From Comamonas sp. (GTDB lineage Bacteria > Pseudomonadota > Gammaproteobacteria > Burkholderiales > Burkholderiaceae_C): a stretch of DNA of 47,874 nucleotides. The position numbers and the translations under genes were made by a program. Shown piece by piece: positions 32,893 through 41,900 of this stretch. The DNA lies in the NCBI GenBank assembly GCA_028690035.1, contig JAQVCA010000012.1, positions 1-47,874 on the forward strand. The letters run 5' to 3'. Below the pieces are notes generated by a model. The model searched no databases. It worked only from the letters and a program-made list of their open reading frames with translations, and had not been told where the DNA came from. Each line of letters begins with the position of its first letter. Position 1 is the stretch's first letter.

Positions 32893-34827
32893 GTGTTTTT
32901 TGCGCCTTTCAATCGCCCCTGGCTGCGTTGGTTTGCCCTGCTGGGGGTGTTGCTGGGCTGTCTGAGCAGTGCAGGTTTCGCCCAGGCGCAAGACCACATC
33001 ACCCAGCGCGCCTGGCTCGAAGACCCCACCGGGCAGCTGGCCTGGGGCGATGTGCGCCAGCTGCCCACGCAGCCGTTTGTTGGCACGCTGAACCGTGGTT
33101 TTGGCGCGGGCGTGCTGTGGCTGCGTCTGCGCATTGACCCGCAGGCGCACACGCCTGCGGCGCCGCACGAGGAGAGCCTGGTGCTGCGCATTCGCCCGGT
33201 GTATCTCGATGATGTGCAGGTGTTTGACCCCCTGGCGCCCGGCGGCCTGGCCGGTGTGGTGGGCGACCACCACCACCCCCGCCGCGATGCCTTGCCAGCC
33301 ACCGACTTTTTGCTGCCCATTGCCCGGGGCGAGGCACCGCGCGACATTTGGCTGCGCCTGGCAACCACCAGCACGCGCCAGATTCATGTGGCGGCCCTGC
33401 CACCCCACGCGCTGGCGGTCAAGGTGGCGCAGCACAACCTGCTGGCCAACATCTACATAGGCACCACGCTGGTGCTGGTGGTGTGGGGCCTGCTGTCTTG
33501 CGTGCTGCACCGCGAATCGCTGATGGGGTTTTTTGCGTTGATGCAACTGGGCGGGGTGCTGTTCGGGTTGAGTTCGCTGGGGGTGTTGCGGGTTTTTTGG
33601 CCGCAGGCCTGGAGCGCCCAGGCGCTGGACTCTCTCGGCAGCGCCTGCGTCATTGGGGCGGTGGGCACGGGGCTGTGGTTTCACCTGCGCTTTTTGCGCG
33701 GGTTTGCGCCGCCGCGCTGGGCGCTGGGCCTGCTGATTGCCGTGCTGGCCCTGACGCCCATCAACCTGGCCCTGCTGGCCGCGGGCCACACGATGTGGGC
33801 GCTGCAAGGCAACATGGTGTCCATTTTGCTGGCGCCGCCGCTGTTTTTTCTGGCCACGCTGACGGCGCGCGCCTGGCAGCTCGGCAGTGAAGACGCCCCG
33901 CCACCGCCGCTGTCGCACCGGGCACTGACGGCGTTTTATGCCTTGTTTCTGGCCATTTTTGTGCTGGCATCCACCACCGGGCTGGGGTGGTTGCAAGCCA
34001 CCGAATGGACGATCTACATCAGCCAGACGCAAGGGCTGATCAGCAGTGTGCTGCTGATGCTGATGCTGCAAATGCGCACCCACGCCTTGGGCCAGCAGCG
34101 CCAGGCGACCTTGCTGGAGCTGAAAAAAATCAGCCTGCAGGTGGCCCACGAGCGCCAGATGCGCGAGGAAATCGGCAATCTGCTGGCCATGCTGACCCAC
34201 GAGATCAAAACCCCGCTGGCCACCATGCACCTGCGCCTGGACGCCCAGGCCAAGGGCGGGCGCGAAATACGCCAGGCCATGCGCGACATGGATGCCGTCA
34301 TCGAGCGCTGCCTGCAAGCCCTGCAACTGGGCGATGGGCAGCTGACCGTACACCGCCAGGCGCTGAAGCTGGCCGACATCGTGCGCGATGCGGTGGGGGC
34401 CTGCGCGCAGCCCACGCGGGTGCAGTTGGAGGTGCCCCAGTCGCTGACCGTGGAGACCGATGCGCAAATGCTCTTCATGGTGCTGAGCAACTTGCTAGAC
34501 AACGCTTGCAAGTATTCCGCCCCTGACACCCCGATCGACGTGCGCGCGACGGTGCAGGGCACTCCGCTGGCCCAGCCAGTGTTCAAGCTGGAGCTGAGCA
34601 ACCTGCCCGGCAAAGCCGGCTGGCCCGAAGCCGAACGGGTGTTTGACAAGTACTACCGCTCACCCCAGGCCCAGCGCCAGTCCGGCACGGGCCTGGGGCT
34701 GTACCTGGTGCAGAACCTGACCCACGCCCTGGGCGGGCAGATCGCCTACCAGCCGCAGGAGGAGCGGGTGCGCTTCGTCCTCACCTTGCCGCTGGGCACA
34801 GATTTGCCGCTGGACGCGCAGGGGTGA
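32893..34827 (+). CDS. 7TMR-DISM sensor histidine kinase
   Basis: Starting at the GTG at 32893 (TGGAAG lies 7 bases upstream) gives 644 residues: a signal peptide (ALLGVLLGCLSSAGFAQAQ), a periplasmic 7TMR-DISMED2-like domain at about 35-185, and seven membrane helices at about 195-385. A HisKA segment with the phospho-acceptor H436 in MLTHEIKTPLATMHLRLD follows, and then an ATPase domain with N-box LLDNACKYSAP and G-box GTGLGLYLVQNL. The earlier ATG at 32794 would sit 17 bp from the divergent adhesin start and gives a less natural N-terminus. DISM periplasmic domains are thought to bind small ligands, often carbohydrates. It pairs with the response regulator 55 bp downstream. Regulation of the adhesin or secretion genes is inferred from position only. 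Confidence 0.9.
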   Translation: MFFAPFNRPWLRWFALLGVLLGCLSSAGFAQAQDHITQRAWLEDPTGQLAWGDVRQLPTQPFVGTLNRGFGAGVLWLRLRIDPQAHTPAAPHEESLVLRIRPVYLDDVQVFDPLAPGGLAGVVGDHHHPRRDALPATDFLLPIARGEAPRDIWLRLATTSTRQIHVAALPPHALAVKVAQHNLLANIYIGTTLVLVVWGLLSCVLHRESLMGFFALMQLGGVLFGLSSLGVLRVFWPQAWSAQALDSLGSACVIGAVGTGLWFHLRFLRGFAPPRWALGLLIAVLALTPINLALLAAGHTMWALQGNMVSILLAPPLFFLATLTARAWQLGSEDAPPPPLSHRALTAFYALFLAIFVLASTTGLGWLQATEWTIYISQTQGLISSVLLMLMLQMRTHALGQQRQATLLELKKISLQVAHERQMREEIGNLLAMLTHEIKTPLATMHLRLDAQAKGGREIRQAMRDMDAVIERCLQALQLGDGQLTVHRQALKLADIVRDAVGACAQPTRVQLEVPQSLTVETDAQMLFMVLSNLLDNACKYSAPDTPIDVRATVQGTPLAQPVFKLELSNLPGKAGWPEAERVFDKYYRSPQAQRQSGTGLGLYLVQNLTHALGGQIAYQPQEERVRFVLTLPLGTDLPLDAQG

Positions 34828-34882
34828 GCGCGCGTTTGGCTTTCTTTAGGTTGTACTGAGCCCGGGCGGTATTCTTCGGGCC

Positions 34883-35584
34883 ATGATGAGTCGCCCTCCC
34901 TGCCTGAACATCCTGATCGTCGAAGACAACGACAGCCTGCGCGAAGCCACCATCGATTTCCTCAGCGAGTACGGCCACTGCGCCACCGGGGTAGCCAGCG
35001 CCGAAGAAGTGGACGATCTGCCGCTGCACACGGTGCCCGATCTGTACCTGATCGACATCAACCTGCCCGGCGAAAACGGCTTTTCGCTGACCGAGCGCAT
35101 TCGTGCCAGCCAGCCGCTGGCCGGCATCGTGCTGATGACCGCCCGCGGGCAACTGCACGACAAGCTCGACGGCTACCACCGCGGGGCCGACAACTACCTG
35201 ATCAAGCCCGTGGAACCCGCCGAGCTGCTGGCGTGCATCCACAGCCTGGCTTTTCGGCTGAAATCGGCCAGCCGGCCCACCCAGACCGGCCTGGTGCTCA
35301 ACAGCCAGACGCTGCGCCTTTCGGGCCCCCTGGGCGAAACCGCGCTCACCCAGGGCGAGAGCCTGCTGCTGGCCGCCTTCTGCCGCGCCGCCGGCCACAA
35401 GCTCGAACGCTGGCAAGGCATGCAGCTGATCGACAACAAAGACAAAGGCCTGTCGCCAGCCAACCTGGAGATGCGCATCAGCGCGCTGCGCAAAAAGCTC
35501 CACCAGTGCGGCGCAGCGGACAACCCCATCCTGACCCTGCGCGGCTTTGGCTACGCACTGAGCTGCCCGGTCGAGGTGCGCTGA
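34883..35584 (+). CDS. OmpR/PhoB-type response regulator
   Basis: This 233-residue regulator has a receiver domain (ILIVEDND acidic pocket, phospho-acceptor D58 in LYLIDINLPG, LMTARG, and lysine in NYLIKPVEP). A winged-helix output domain at about 135-230 follows (LTQGESLLLAAF, NLEMRISALRKKLHQ, ILTLRGFGYALS). It is the partner of the kinase just upstream. Its last 34 bases overlap the end of the convergent glycosyltransferase gene. Confidence 0.93.
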   Translation: MMSRPPCLNILIVEDNDSLREATIDFLSEYGHCATGVASAEEVDDLPLHTVPDLYLIDINLPGENGFSLTERIRASQPLAGIVLMTARGQLHDKLDGYHRGADNYLIKPVEPAELLACIHSLAFRLKSASRPTQTGLVLNSQTLRLSGPLGETALTQGESLLLAAFCRAAGHKLERWQGMQLIDNKDKGLSPANLEMRISALRKKLHQCGAADNPILTLRGFGYALSCPVEVR

Positions 35585-36900
35585 AGGTCAAGGTCAAGGT
35601 CAAGCCCAGGGCCACGGCCAGGGCCAAGGCCACCCCCGCCCGCATCCCCCGCCCCGCGTGCGCGCCGCTGCGCCATGGCGCGTTCAAACAGCTGCATATA
35701 GGCGGGTGCCACCTGCGCGATATGAAAACGCTGCCCCGTGGCCACGGCCGCCTGGGCGTAGCGCGCGCGGCGTGCGGGGTCGGCGCGCAGCTGGCGGATG
35801 GCGTCGATCCAGGCATCGTCCTGGTCGGGCAGCAGCAGGCCATTGACATCGTGCTCGATCAGCTCGGGCACAAAACCCCAGTTGGAGCCCAGCACACAAC
35901 CGCCGCGTGCCAGGATTTCCATCAGGCCCCAGTTGGCCACCCCGTAGCGCAGCGGGTACAAAAACAGATCCACCTGCCCCAGGGTGGCGGCAAATTGCGC
36001 GTAGGGCAGTTTGCCCGGCGCCTCGACCACGGCCGCCGCTGCCGGGTACAGCTGGCGCAGGTGGTCCAGAAACGTCTTGATCTCCCCGCCCGGGTAGCGC
36101 CGCTGCACCCACTGCTGTTCATAACCATAAGTGGGCGCATCGGCCGCGCCCAGCGCCACAAAGCGCATCTGCGCGCCATCGCCCTCGCGCACCAGGCGAT
36201 CGACCAAGCGCATGAACGTCTCCAGCCCCTTGGCGCTGGAGAGATCGCGCGCGGCAAAAGCCAGCGTAAAGCGCGTATCGGTGCGCGCTGCGGGGGCTGC
36301 GGCAAGGTCAGGCGCGGCGATGTCAAAACCCTCAAACTGCGCGGCAATGCGCGCTTGCAGCAGCGGCGGGAACAACGAGCGCGCATACGCGCTGGGGGTG
36401 ATGGTCAGGTCGCTGCACAGCACCTGGTGAAAATGCAGCATCTCCATGCTGCGATCGGCCATGCGCTGCGAGGCATCGGGCGGGTACTTCGCCTCCCAGC
36501 CGTGCGCGCGGTAGCTGGGAAACTCGATATAGCTGACGATGGCCGCCTGCAGCTCGTCGTACAACCAATTGGGCGCGCCCCACAGCGAGTGCGTCACCAC
36601 CACATCGATGGGGCGGCCCTGCTGCTGCTCAAACTGCTGCAACGCCTTGAGCAAGCCCCGGCTGATGCGCGCCGAGCGCTCCACCTTGCCCGAGTAGTAG
36701 TAGCCCTGCGCGCCCATGATGTTGCCATCGGGCTGAAACGGCAGCAGGTAGGCGTTCTCTGCGGCGTGGCGCTTGGCATGGCCGGGCATCGTGAAAAACC
36801 AGGCATCGGCCAGCCCGGCCTGACGCAGGTACTGCGCCAGCAAGGTGTACTGACTGGGGTAAACGGCACTGACAAAGGCAATAAGGGGACGGTTCTGCAT
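35551..36900 (-). CDS. Glycosyltransferase family 4 / GT-B type
   Basis: This 449-residue protein starts PLIAFVSAVYPSQYTLLAQY. The GT-B acceptor domain contains VVVTHSLWGAPNWLY. The donor side carries FTLAFAARDLSSAKGLETFM, VDLFLYPLRYGVANWGLMEI and a glutamate-containing VPELIEHDVNGLLLPD, as in group 1 glycosyltransferases. The ATG at 36898-36900 was chosen because the family fold begins there; no strong ribosome site is visible. The C-terminus runs into a low-complexity tail (GLGPGRGPGLDLDLDLQRT) encoded by an AAGGTC repeat and overlaps the response regulator 3' end by 34 bp. It may glycosylate a surface protein or polymer; the substrate is unknown. Confidence 0.8.
   Translation of the reverse strand: MQNRPLIAFVSAVYPSQYTLLAQYLRQAGLADAWFFTMPGHAKRHAAENAYLLPFQPDGNIMGAQGYYYSGKVERSARISRGLLKALQQFEQQQGRPIDVVVTHSLWGAPNWLYDELQAAIVSYIEFPSYRAHGWEAKYPPDASQRMADRSMEMLHFHQVLCSDLTITPSAYARSLFPPLLQARIAAQFEGFDIAAPDLAAAPAARTDTRFTLAFAARDLSSAKGLETFMRLVDRLVREGDGAQMRFVALGAADAPTYGYEQQWVQRRYPGGEIKTFLDHLRQLYPAAAAVVEAPGKLPYAQFAATLGQVDLFLYPLRYGVANWGLMEILARGGCVLGSNWGFVPELIEHDVNGLLLPDQDDAWIDAIRQLRADPARRARYAQAAVATGQRFHIAQVAPAYMQLFERAMAQRRARGAGDAGGGGLGPGRGPGLDLDLDLQRTSTGQLSA
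35584..35606 (+). repeat. AAGGTC hexanucleotide repeat at overlapping gene ends
   Basis: Three and a half AAGGTC units begin at the response regulator stop and are read as Leu-Asp repeats in the glycosyltransferase tail. Slippage would change only the tail length in steps of two residues. Confidence 0.75.
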
Positions 36901-37082
36901 GGTCGGCAAGATGAAAGCGGTAGGAAAATGACGAAGCATCGCCGCACATTGCGGCGCCGCGCAGCAGTGTAGCCCCGCACAACAAGCCCATTGGTGCGGT
37001 TTTTTGCGGCGCGGGGTTCGCACCACGGGCTATGCTTGTCGGCTTACCCATTCACCCTCCTACCTGACACCCAGCAAACACC

Positions 37083-37898
37083 ATGCCCAAATTTCAAGCT
37101 GTTGCCAAAGGCACCCACCAACACCTGCGCTGGAAGCGCTACACCAGCTACACCTTTGTCGCGCAAGACACGCTGGCGCCCCTGGTGGCGCAAGAGCTGG
37201 TGCGCGCGGCCCTGCACCTGCCCATCGCTCTGGTGGCGCGCGACGCGCAGGGCACGCAATTTGCGCCCATGGCCGTGCTGGGCGTGCTGCCCGGGCACAA
37301 CCTATTCGTGGCGCCCGATGGCCGCTGGCTGGGCGGCTACACCCCGGCGGCCTACCGCTCGCACCCCTTTGCGCTGGCCGCCACGCCCGATGGCCAGCAG
37401 GTGCTGGCCGTCGATGCCGACAGCGGCCTGATCACCGACGCCACCAGCGCGGGCGAACCCTTCTACGACAGCGAAGGCAAACCCACCCAAGCCGTGCAAG
37501 AGATTGTCGGCTTCCTCACCCAAGTGCAGGCCAACCGCGCGCAGACCGAACGCATCTGTGCCGCACTGGTGCAGCACCAGTTGATCCAACCGTGGCCAGT
37601 CACCATACAAACGCCCACAGGTGAGCGCACACTCAGCGGCCTGCACCGCATCGACGAAGCCGCCCTCAACGCCCTGCCAGCCGACGCACTCAAAGCCCTG
37701 CAACAGATCGGCGCCCTGCCGCTGGTGTACTGCCAGCTGCTGTCCATGCAGCACCTGCCCCAGCTGGCCCAACTGGCGCAGGCCCACGCCCAGCACCAAG
37801 CCAAGGCCGCGCAGGCACTGCCCACCACCCCCCAGGGTGATTTGGATCTGAGCTTTCTGAGCAACGGCGGCACACTCAACTTTGGTGGCGCAGCCTAA
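37083..37898 (+). CDS. SapC-family protein
   Basis: This 271-residue protein matches the SapC family named from Campylobacter fetus S-layer export: an opening MPKFQAVAKGTHQHLRWKRY, FVAQDTLAPLVAQELVRAAL, PIALVARD, LLGV-like VLGVLPGHNLFVAPDGRWLG, GYTPAAYRSHPFALA, LAVDADSGLIT and EPFYDSEGKPT. In C. fetus sapC lies with the type I genes sapDEF. Its biochemical role is not established. There is no signal peptide. It is followed by a small gene 45 bp downstream and a large surface protein gene, which fits a role in surface-protein export or assembly. No clear ribosome-binding site was seen upstream. Confidence 0.88.
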   Translation: MPKFQAVAKGTHQHLRWKRYTSYTFVAQDTLAPLVAQELVRAALHLPIALVARDAQGTQFAPMAVLGVLPGHNLFVAPDGRWLGGYTPAAYRSHPFALAATPDGQQVLAVDADSGLITDATSAGEPFYDSEGKPTQAVQEIVGFLTQVQANRAQTERICAALVQHQLIQPWPVTIQTPTGERTLSGLHRIDEAALNALPADALKALQQIGALPLVYCQLLSMQHLPQLAQLAQAHAQHQAKAAQALPTTPQGDLDLSFLSNGGTLNFGGAA

Positions 37899-37943
37899 GC
37901 CCACCGACACCCACAGCACAGCGGCACAGCGGCGGAGCACACC

Positions 37944-38534
37944 TTGCACACCCCCCACCTACAGCGCCTGACCACGCACTACATCGAGCACGAAGACCGC
38001 CTGCGCCTGACCGGGCAGCAGGCCAATGGTGACACTGTCGTGCTCTGGCTCACCCAGCGGCTGTGCAACCGCCTGCTGCCCTACCTGAGCGCGTGGCTGG
38101 AGCGGCAAGCCGACGCCGCGCCGCTGCGCCACCCCCAGGTGCAGGCCACGCAGCAGACCATCCGCCAAAGCATCGCCCAGCAAGCCGCGCGCGCGCAGCT
38201 CACGCCCAGCGCGCCGGTGCCGCCCCCGCCTGCGCAGGCCGGCTGGCTCGTGGCCTCGGTGCATCTGTCCTACCGGGGCGAGGTGCTGGTGCTCACCTTC
38301 CAGGCCCAAGACCCCCAGCAAGCCCAGCAAGCCCAGCAAGCCGCCCCTGCCGCCGCAGACACGCCCGCACTGATCCCCGTGGCCACCCTGCCCATCACCG
38401 CGCAGCCCCTGCGCCAGTGGCTGGGCATTGCCTTTGGGCACTACCAGCACGCCCAGTGGCCCACCAGCGCCTGGCCCGCCTGGATGCACGCCACCCAGCC
38501 CACCCTGCACCCGGCGCCCGCCCTGCTGCACTGA
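37944..38534 (+). CDS. Unknown protein downstream of sapC-like gene
   Basis: This 196-residue protein starts at a TTG with GGAG six bases upstream. The N-terminal half has a conserved-looking core (IEHEDRLRLTGQQANGD, VVLWLTQRLCNRLLPYLSAW, LERQ). A Pro/Gln/Ala-rich linker at about 85-140 follows (a QQA repeat encoded by CCCAGCAAG units near 38315-38345), then an alpha/beta tail. I recall similar LTQRLLNRL proteins beside SapC genes, but no function is known. Probably co-transcribed with the sapC-like gene. Confidence 0.7.
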   Translation: MHTPHLQRLTTHYIEHEDRLRLTGQQANGDTVVLWLTQRLCNRLLPYLSAWLERQADAAPLRHPQVQATQQTIRQSIAQQAARAQLTPSAPVPPPPAQAGWLVASVHLSYRGEVLVLTFQAQDPQQAQQAQQAAPAAADTPALIPVATLPITAQPLRQWLGIAFGHYQHAQWPTSAWPAWMHATQPTLHPAPALLH

Positions 38535-38604
38535 CCGGCGCGCGCTGCGCGCAATTTTTGCCATCGTGGCTGGGCGCACGATAGTTTGTTACATAATTTT
38601 TTTA

Positions 38605-38650
38605 ATAGCTGCTCGCGCTTGCTGCATAAGCGCAAAAGGCCAATTTGGCT
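38605..38650 (-). repeat. R1 second-half repeat, solitary and inverted
   Basis: ATAGCTGCTCGCGCTTGCTG followed by CATAAGCGC and GGCCAATTTGGCT matches the reverse complement of the 3' half of R1 without its AAAAGGACACCC REP half. It shows that R1 is a fusion of two separable repeats. Confidence 0.7.
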
Positions 38651-38735
38651 CTATATCTTTGTCCCACCCCGCCGCGTCCGCGCCCCGTACTGCGCCCATT
38701 GCACGCCAAAAAGCTGTTTTTTAAGCAGATATTGC

Positions 38736-38762
38736 TCAAGCTTTTTCGCCTTTCACCGATAA
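38736..38762 (+). promoter_or_regulatory. Sigma-28 (FliA)-like promoter
   Basis: TCAAG-N14-ACCGATAA matches the flagellar sigma factor consensus (TCAAG-N14-GCCGATA) at all but one position. It lies 141 bp upstream of the 38903 start codon on the coding strand. Confidence 0.55.
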
Positions 38763-38902
38763 CAAGGGTGTAGTAGGATGACTTCAGGTTCCTATTCCAT
38801 AGGGTTTGCGGCTCCCGCACGGGGCGCAAACGGCCCAGCGTCCGCAAGGTTGGTGGGCACCGTTCTTCATTTGTGCACATCTCCACTGAAAGGTAAAGCA
38901 CC

Positions 38903-41900
38903 ATGGCTGATATCGCAATCACTACTAACAGCAAGATACTCAATGAAGTTGCTGGCAACAACGGCGCCATTGCCAACACCATCACCTTCACAGCCACTGG
39001 CGGCAAGTTCGCGGGCGACAACGGTGCTGTGCTGGGCTTGGTTGAAGGCACACCGAAAGGGCTGCAAGCCGTTCTGGTCAAAACCTCTGCCACCACCGCC
39101 AAGCTGAGCTTCACGGGCGCGGCGGAAGCCCACGGCAGCGGCAACGGCAACGTTGTCAAGCAGGTCACTACCACTGACAACGTAGCTGTAACGGCCCAGG
39201 TCGATACCATCACCCTGAGCGGCACCTACGCTGAAGGCGACGAGATCACCGTGTCGGGCGTGGCGACTGACAACGTGATCTACACAGTGGCGGCCGGAGA
39301 CATTGGTACTGACGACGCTGCCACGCGCGAAGCCATTGCGGCCAAGCTGGTCACGGCCATCAATGAGGCTACTGACAAAACAGTGACTGCCGAAGCAACC
39401 GCCAACGGCCAGCTGACGCTGACCGCCACTACCGCTGGCACGCCCTTCACGGCAACCGCGACGGAGACATCCGCCAATGGAACTATCGCTGGCGAGACGA
39501 CAACGGACAACGTGGCCGCTGCCGTAGCCCAGGTCAATACCATCACCCTGAGCGGCACCTACGCTGCAGGCGACAAGATCACCGTGTCGGGCGTGGCGGG
39601 TGCCGCTGTGGAATACACCGTGCTGGCTGAAGACGTGACAGGCGACGATGCCGCAGACGCCGAAGCCATTGCGGCCAAGCTGGTCACGGCCATCAATACC
39701 GCTACTGGCAAAACAGTGACTGCCGAAGCCACCGCTGCCAACGGCGTGCTGACGCTGACCGCCACTACCCCTGGCACGCCCATCGACGCAGCAGTGACGT
39801 CGACCAACCCCGCAGACCCTATCCCTGGCCCGACGGTGACTTTCTTTGCGAAAGACTTTGTGACCGTTGACGACACTTTCCCCAGCGACGGCGTGGTGGT
39901 GAACGACATTACTTTCGCGTTCAATAACCCAGCCGCAGCCAAGACCCTGGCCCTCGTGGCTCCGACTGGTGCGGGCACCAGCGAAACCTACAACAAAACC
40001 ACCCTGCCCGAAATCACCGGCACGGCCCCCGATGGCGTTACCAAGGTTTATATCTACAACAACGGCGGCACCAAGCCTGTTGGCGAAGCCACCGTGACGG
40101 ACAATGGCTGGAAGTTCAAGCTGCCCACCGACAAGCTCAAAGACGGCGCGTACAACCTCACGGCCAGCACCGCTGCCGATGGCAAGGGTGCAATGACCGC
40201 CGGCTTTGCCTTCACGGTGGACACCAAGGCTCCCTCGGCCCCCTCTGTCACCGCCATCAAGGGCGCCATCAGCGACGTGACACCGGTGCTGACAGGCAAG
40301 GCAGAAAAATTCGCCAAGGTCGAAGTGTTTGCCGATGAAGCCCAAACCAAGTCCCTGGGCGTCACCTTTGCCAATGCCAAGGGAGTGTGGACACTGCAGG
40401 TGGAAGATCCCGCCCTCTTGGGTGCTGCTGATGCCACCTACAAAATCACGGCCAAAGCCATTGATGCCGCAGGCAATGAAACCAAGTCCAAGAAAGCCGT
40501 CGATTTGACCATCGACACCAAGATCGACACGCCCACGCTGGAAGCCACCACCGTGGCGAAGAAGAACACGGTGGCGCTGAAAGGCAAGGTAGAAGGCGAA
40601 ACCGGCGGCACCCTGCAACTGTACGGCGGTGAAGACGGCTCGGTGGCCCTGGGCAAGGTCATCAAGATCGCCAAAGACGGCTCCTGGAAGTCTTCGATCA
40701 AGTTGACCGAAGGCAAGCACCTGCTGAGCGTGGTCGCCACCGACGCCGCAGGCAACGTCTCGGCCAACAGCGTGATCGACGCACAGGCCACCGTGACCAT
40801 CGACACCTTCACGGCCACGCCCACGCTGGAGCTGGATAAAGATGGCAGCGGGAATGTGATCGGCGTGAAGGGTACCGCTGAAGCCGGTGCCAAGGTCAAG
40901 ATCACGATCGGCAAAAAAACGCTTGAGGCGACGGCTCTGGCAGATGGCACGTGGAGCAAGTCCTTTGATGGCTTCACGCCCGACTCCACCACCAAAGCCC
41001 AGACGATCAAGGCTGTTGCCACGGATACGGCTACCAACGTCAGCAAGCCCTCGACTGCGGTGACGCATACCTTTGTGGCTGCGACGCCAGACACCACCGC
41101 GCCTACGTTTGTTTCTGCCGCGACCAACACCGATGGCACCAAGGTCATCCTGACCTACAGCGAAGCACTGCATGCAACGACCGCAGTCAAGGAGGCGTTT
41201 GCCGTTGACGTGGCAGGTTCTCCCAATGTCGTCACCGGCGTCGCAGTGGTCGGTAGTACGGTCGAACTGACACTGAAAGACGCCATCACTACGGGCCAGT
41301 CGGTCAAGGTGGGCTACACGGCGCCTACTGCCGACAACAAAGTAAATACCAACGCCGCGATTCAAGATACGGCAGGTAACGATGCTGCAACGCTGACTGC
41401 TACCACGGTTGTCGAGAACAAAGTGGCTGCAACTGGAGACACCACCGCACCCGAGTTTGCTTCTGTGGCGACCAGTGATGATGGCAAGATCGTCCTGACC
41501 TACGACGAAGACTTGGATGGTACGGCGCCAACCGAAGATTTGTTTGTAGTCACTACGGGTGTGGACGACACTGCCAATGCTGTCACCGACGTCGCCGTCA
41601 GCGGCAAAACAGTCACGCTGACGCTGGCGACGCCCATCGCTAATGGTGTAACCAACATCAATGTGGCTTACAAGGCCCCTGCGCCTGACGCAGCAACGAC
41701 CAACGCCGCGATTCAAGACGCAGCGGGTAACGATGCTGCAGCGCTGCCTGCTACGGCTGTCACCAACACAGTGGGCGCAGCTGTAGACGACACCGCTCCA
41801 ACTATCAGCGATTTCATCGTCGCCAGCGAAACCACTTTGACGCTCAAGAGCAATGAGGCTGGTACGGCGGGCTTGTACAACGATAGTGATGACGCACTGA

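Larger units (their letters stand above)
38535..38902. other. 368-bp intergenic region with repeat and promoter
   Basis: It holds the R1-related half repeat (38605-38650), a sigma-28-like promoter (38736-38762), then a 5' leader of about 135 bases with GC-rich short hairpins before the ATG at 38903. No further gene is supported. Confidence 0.6.
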
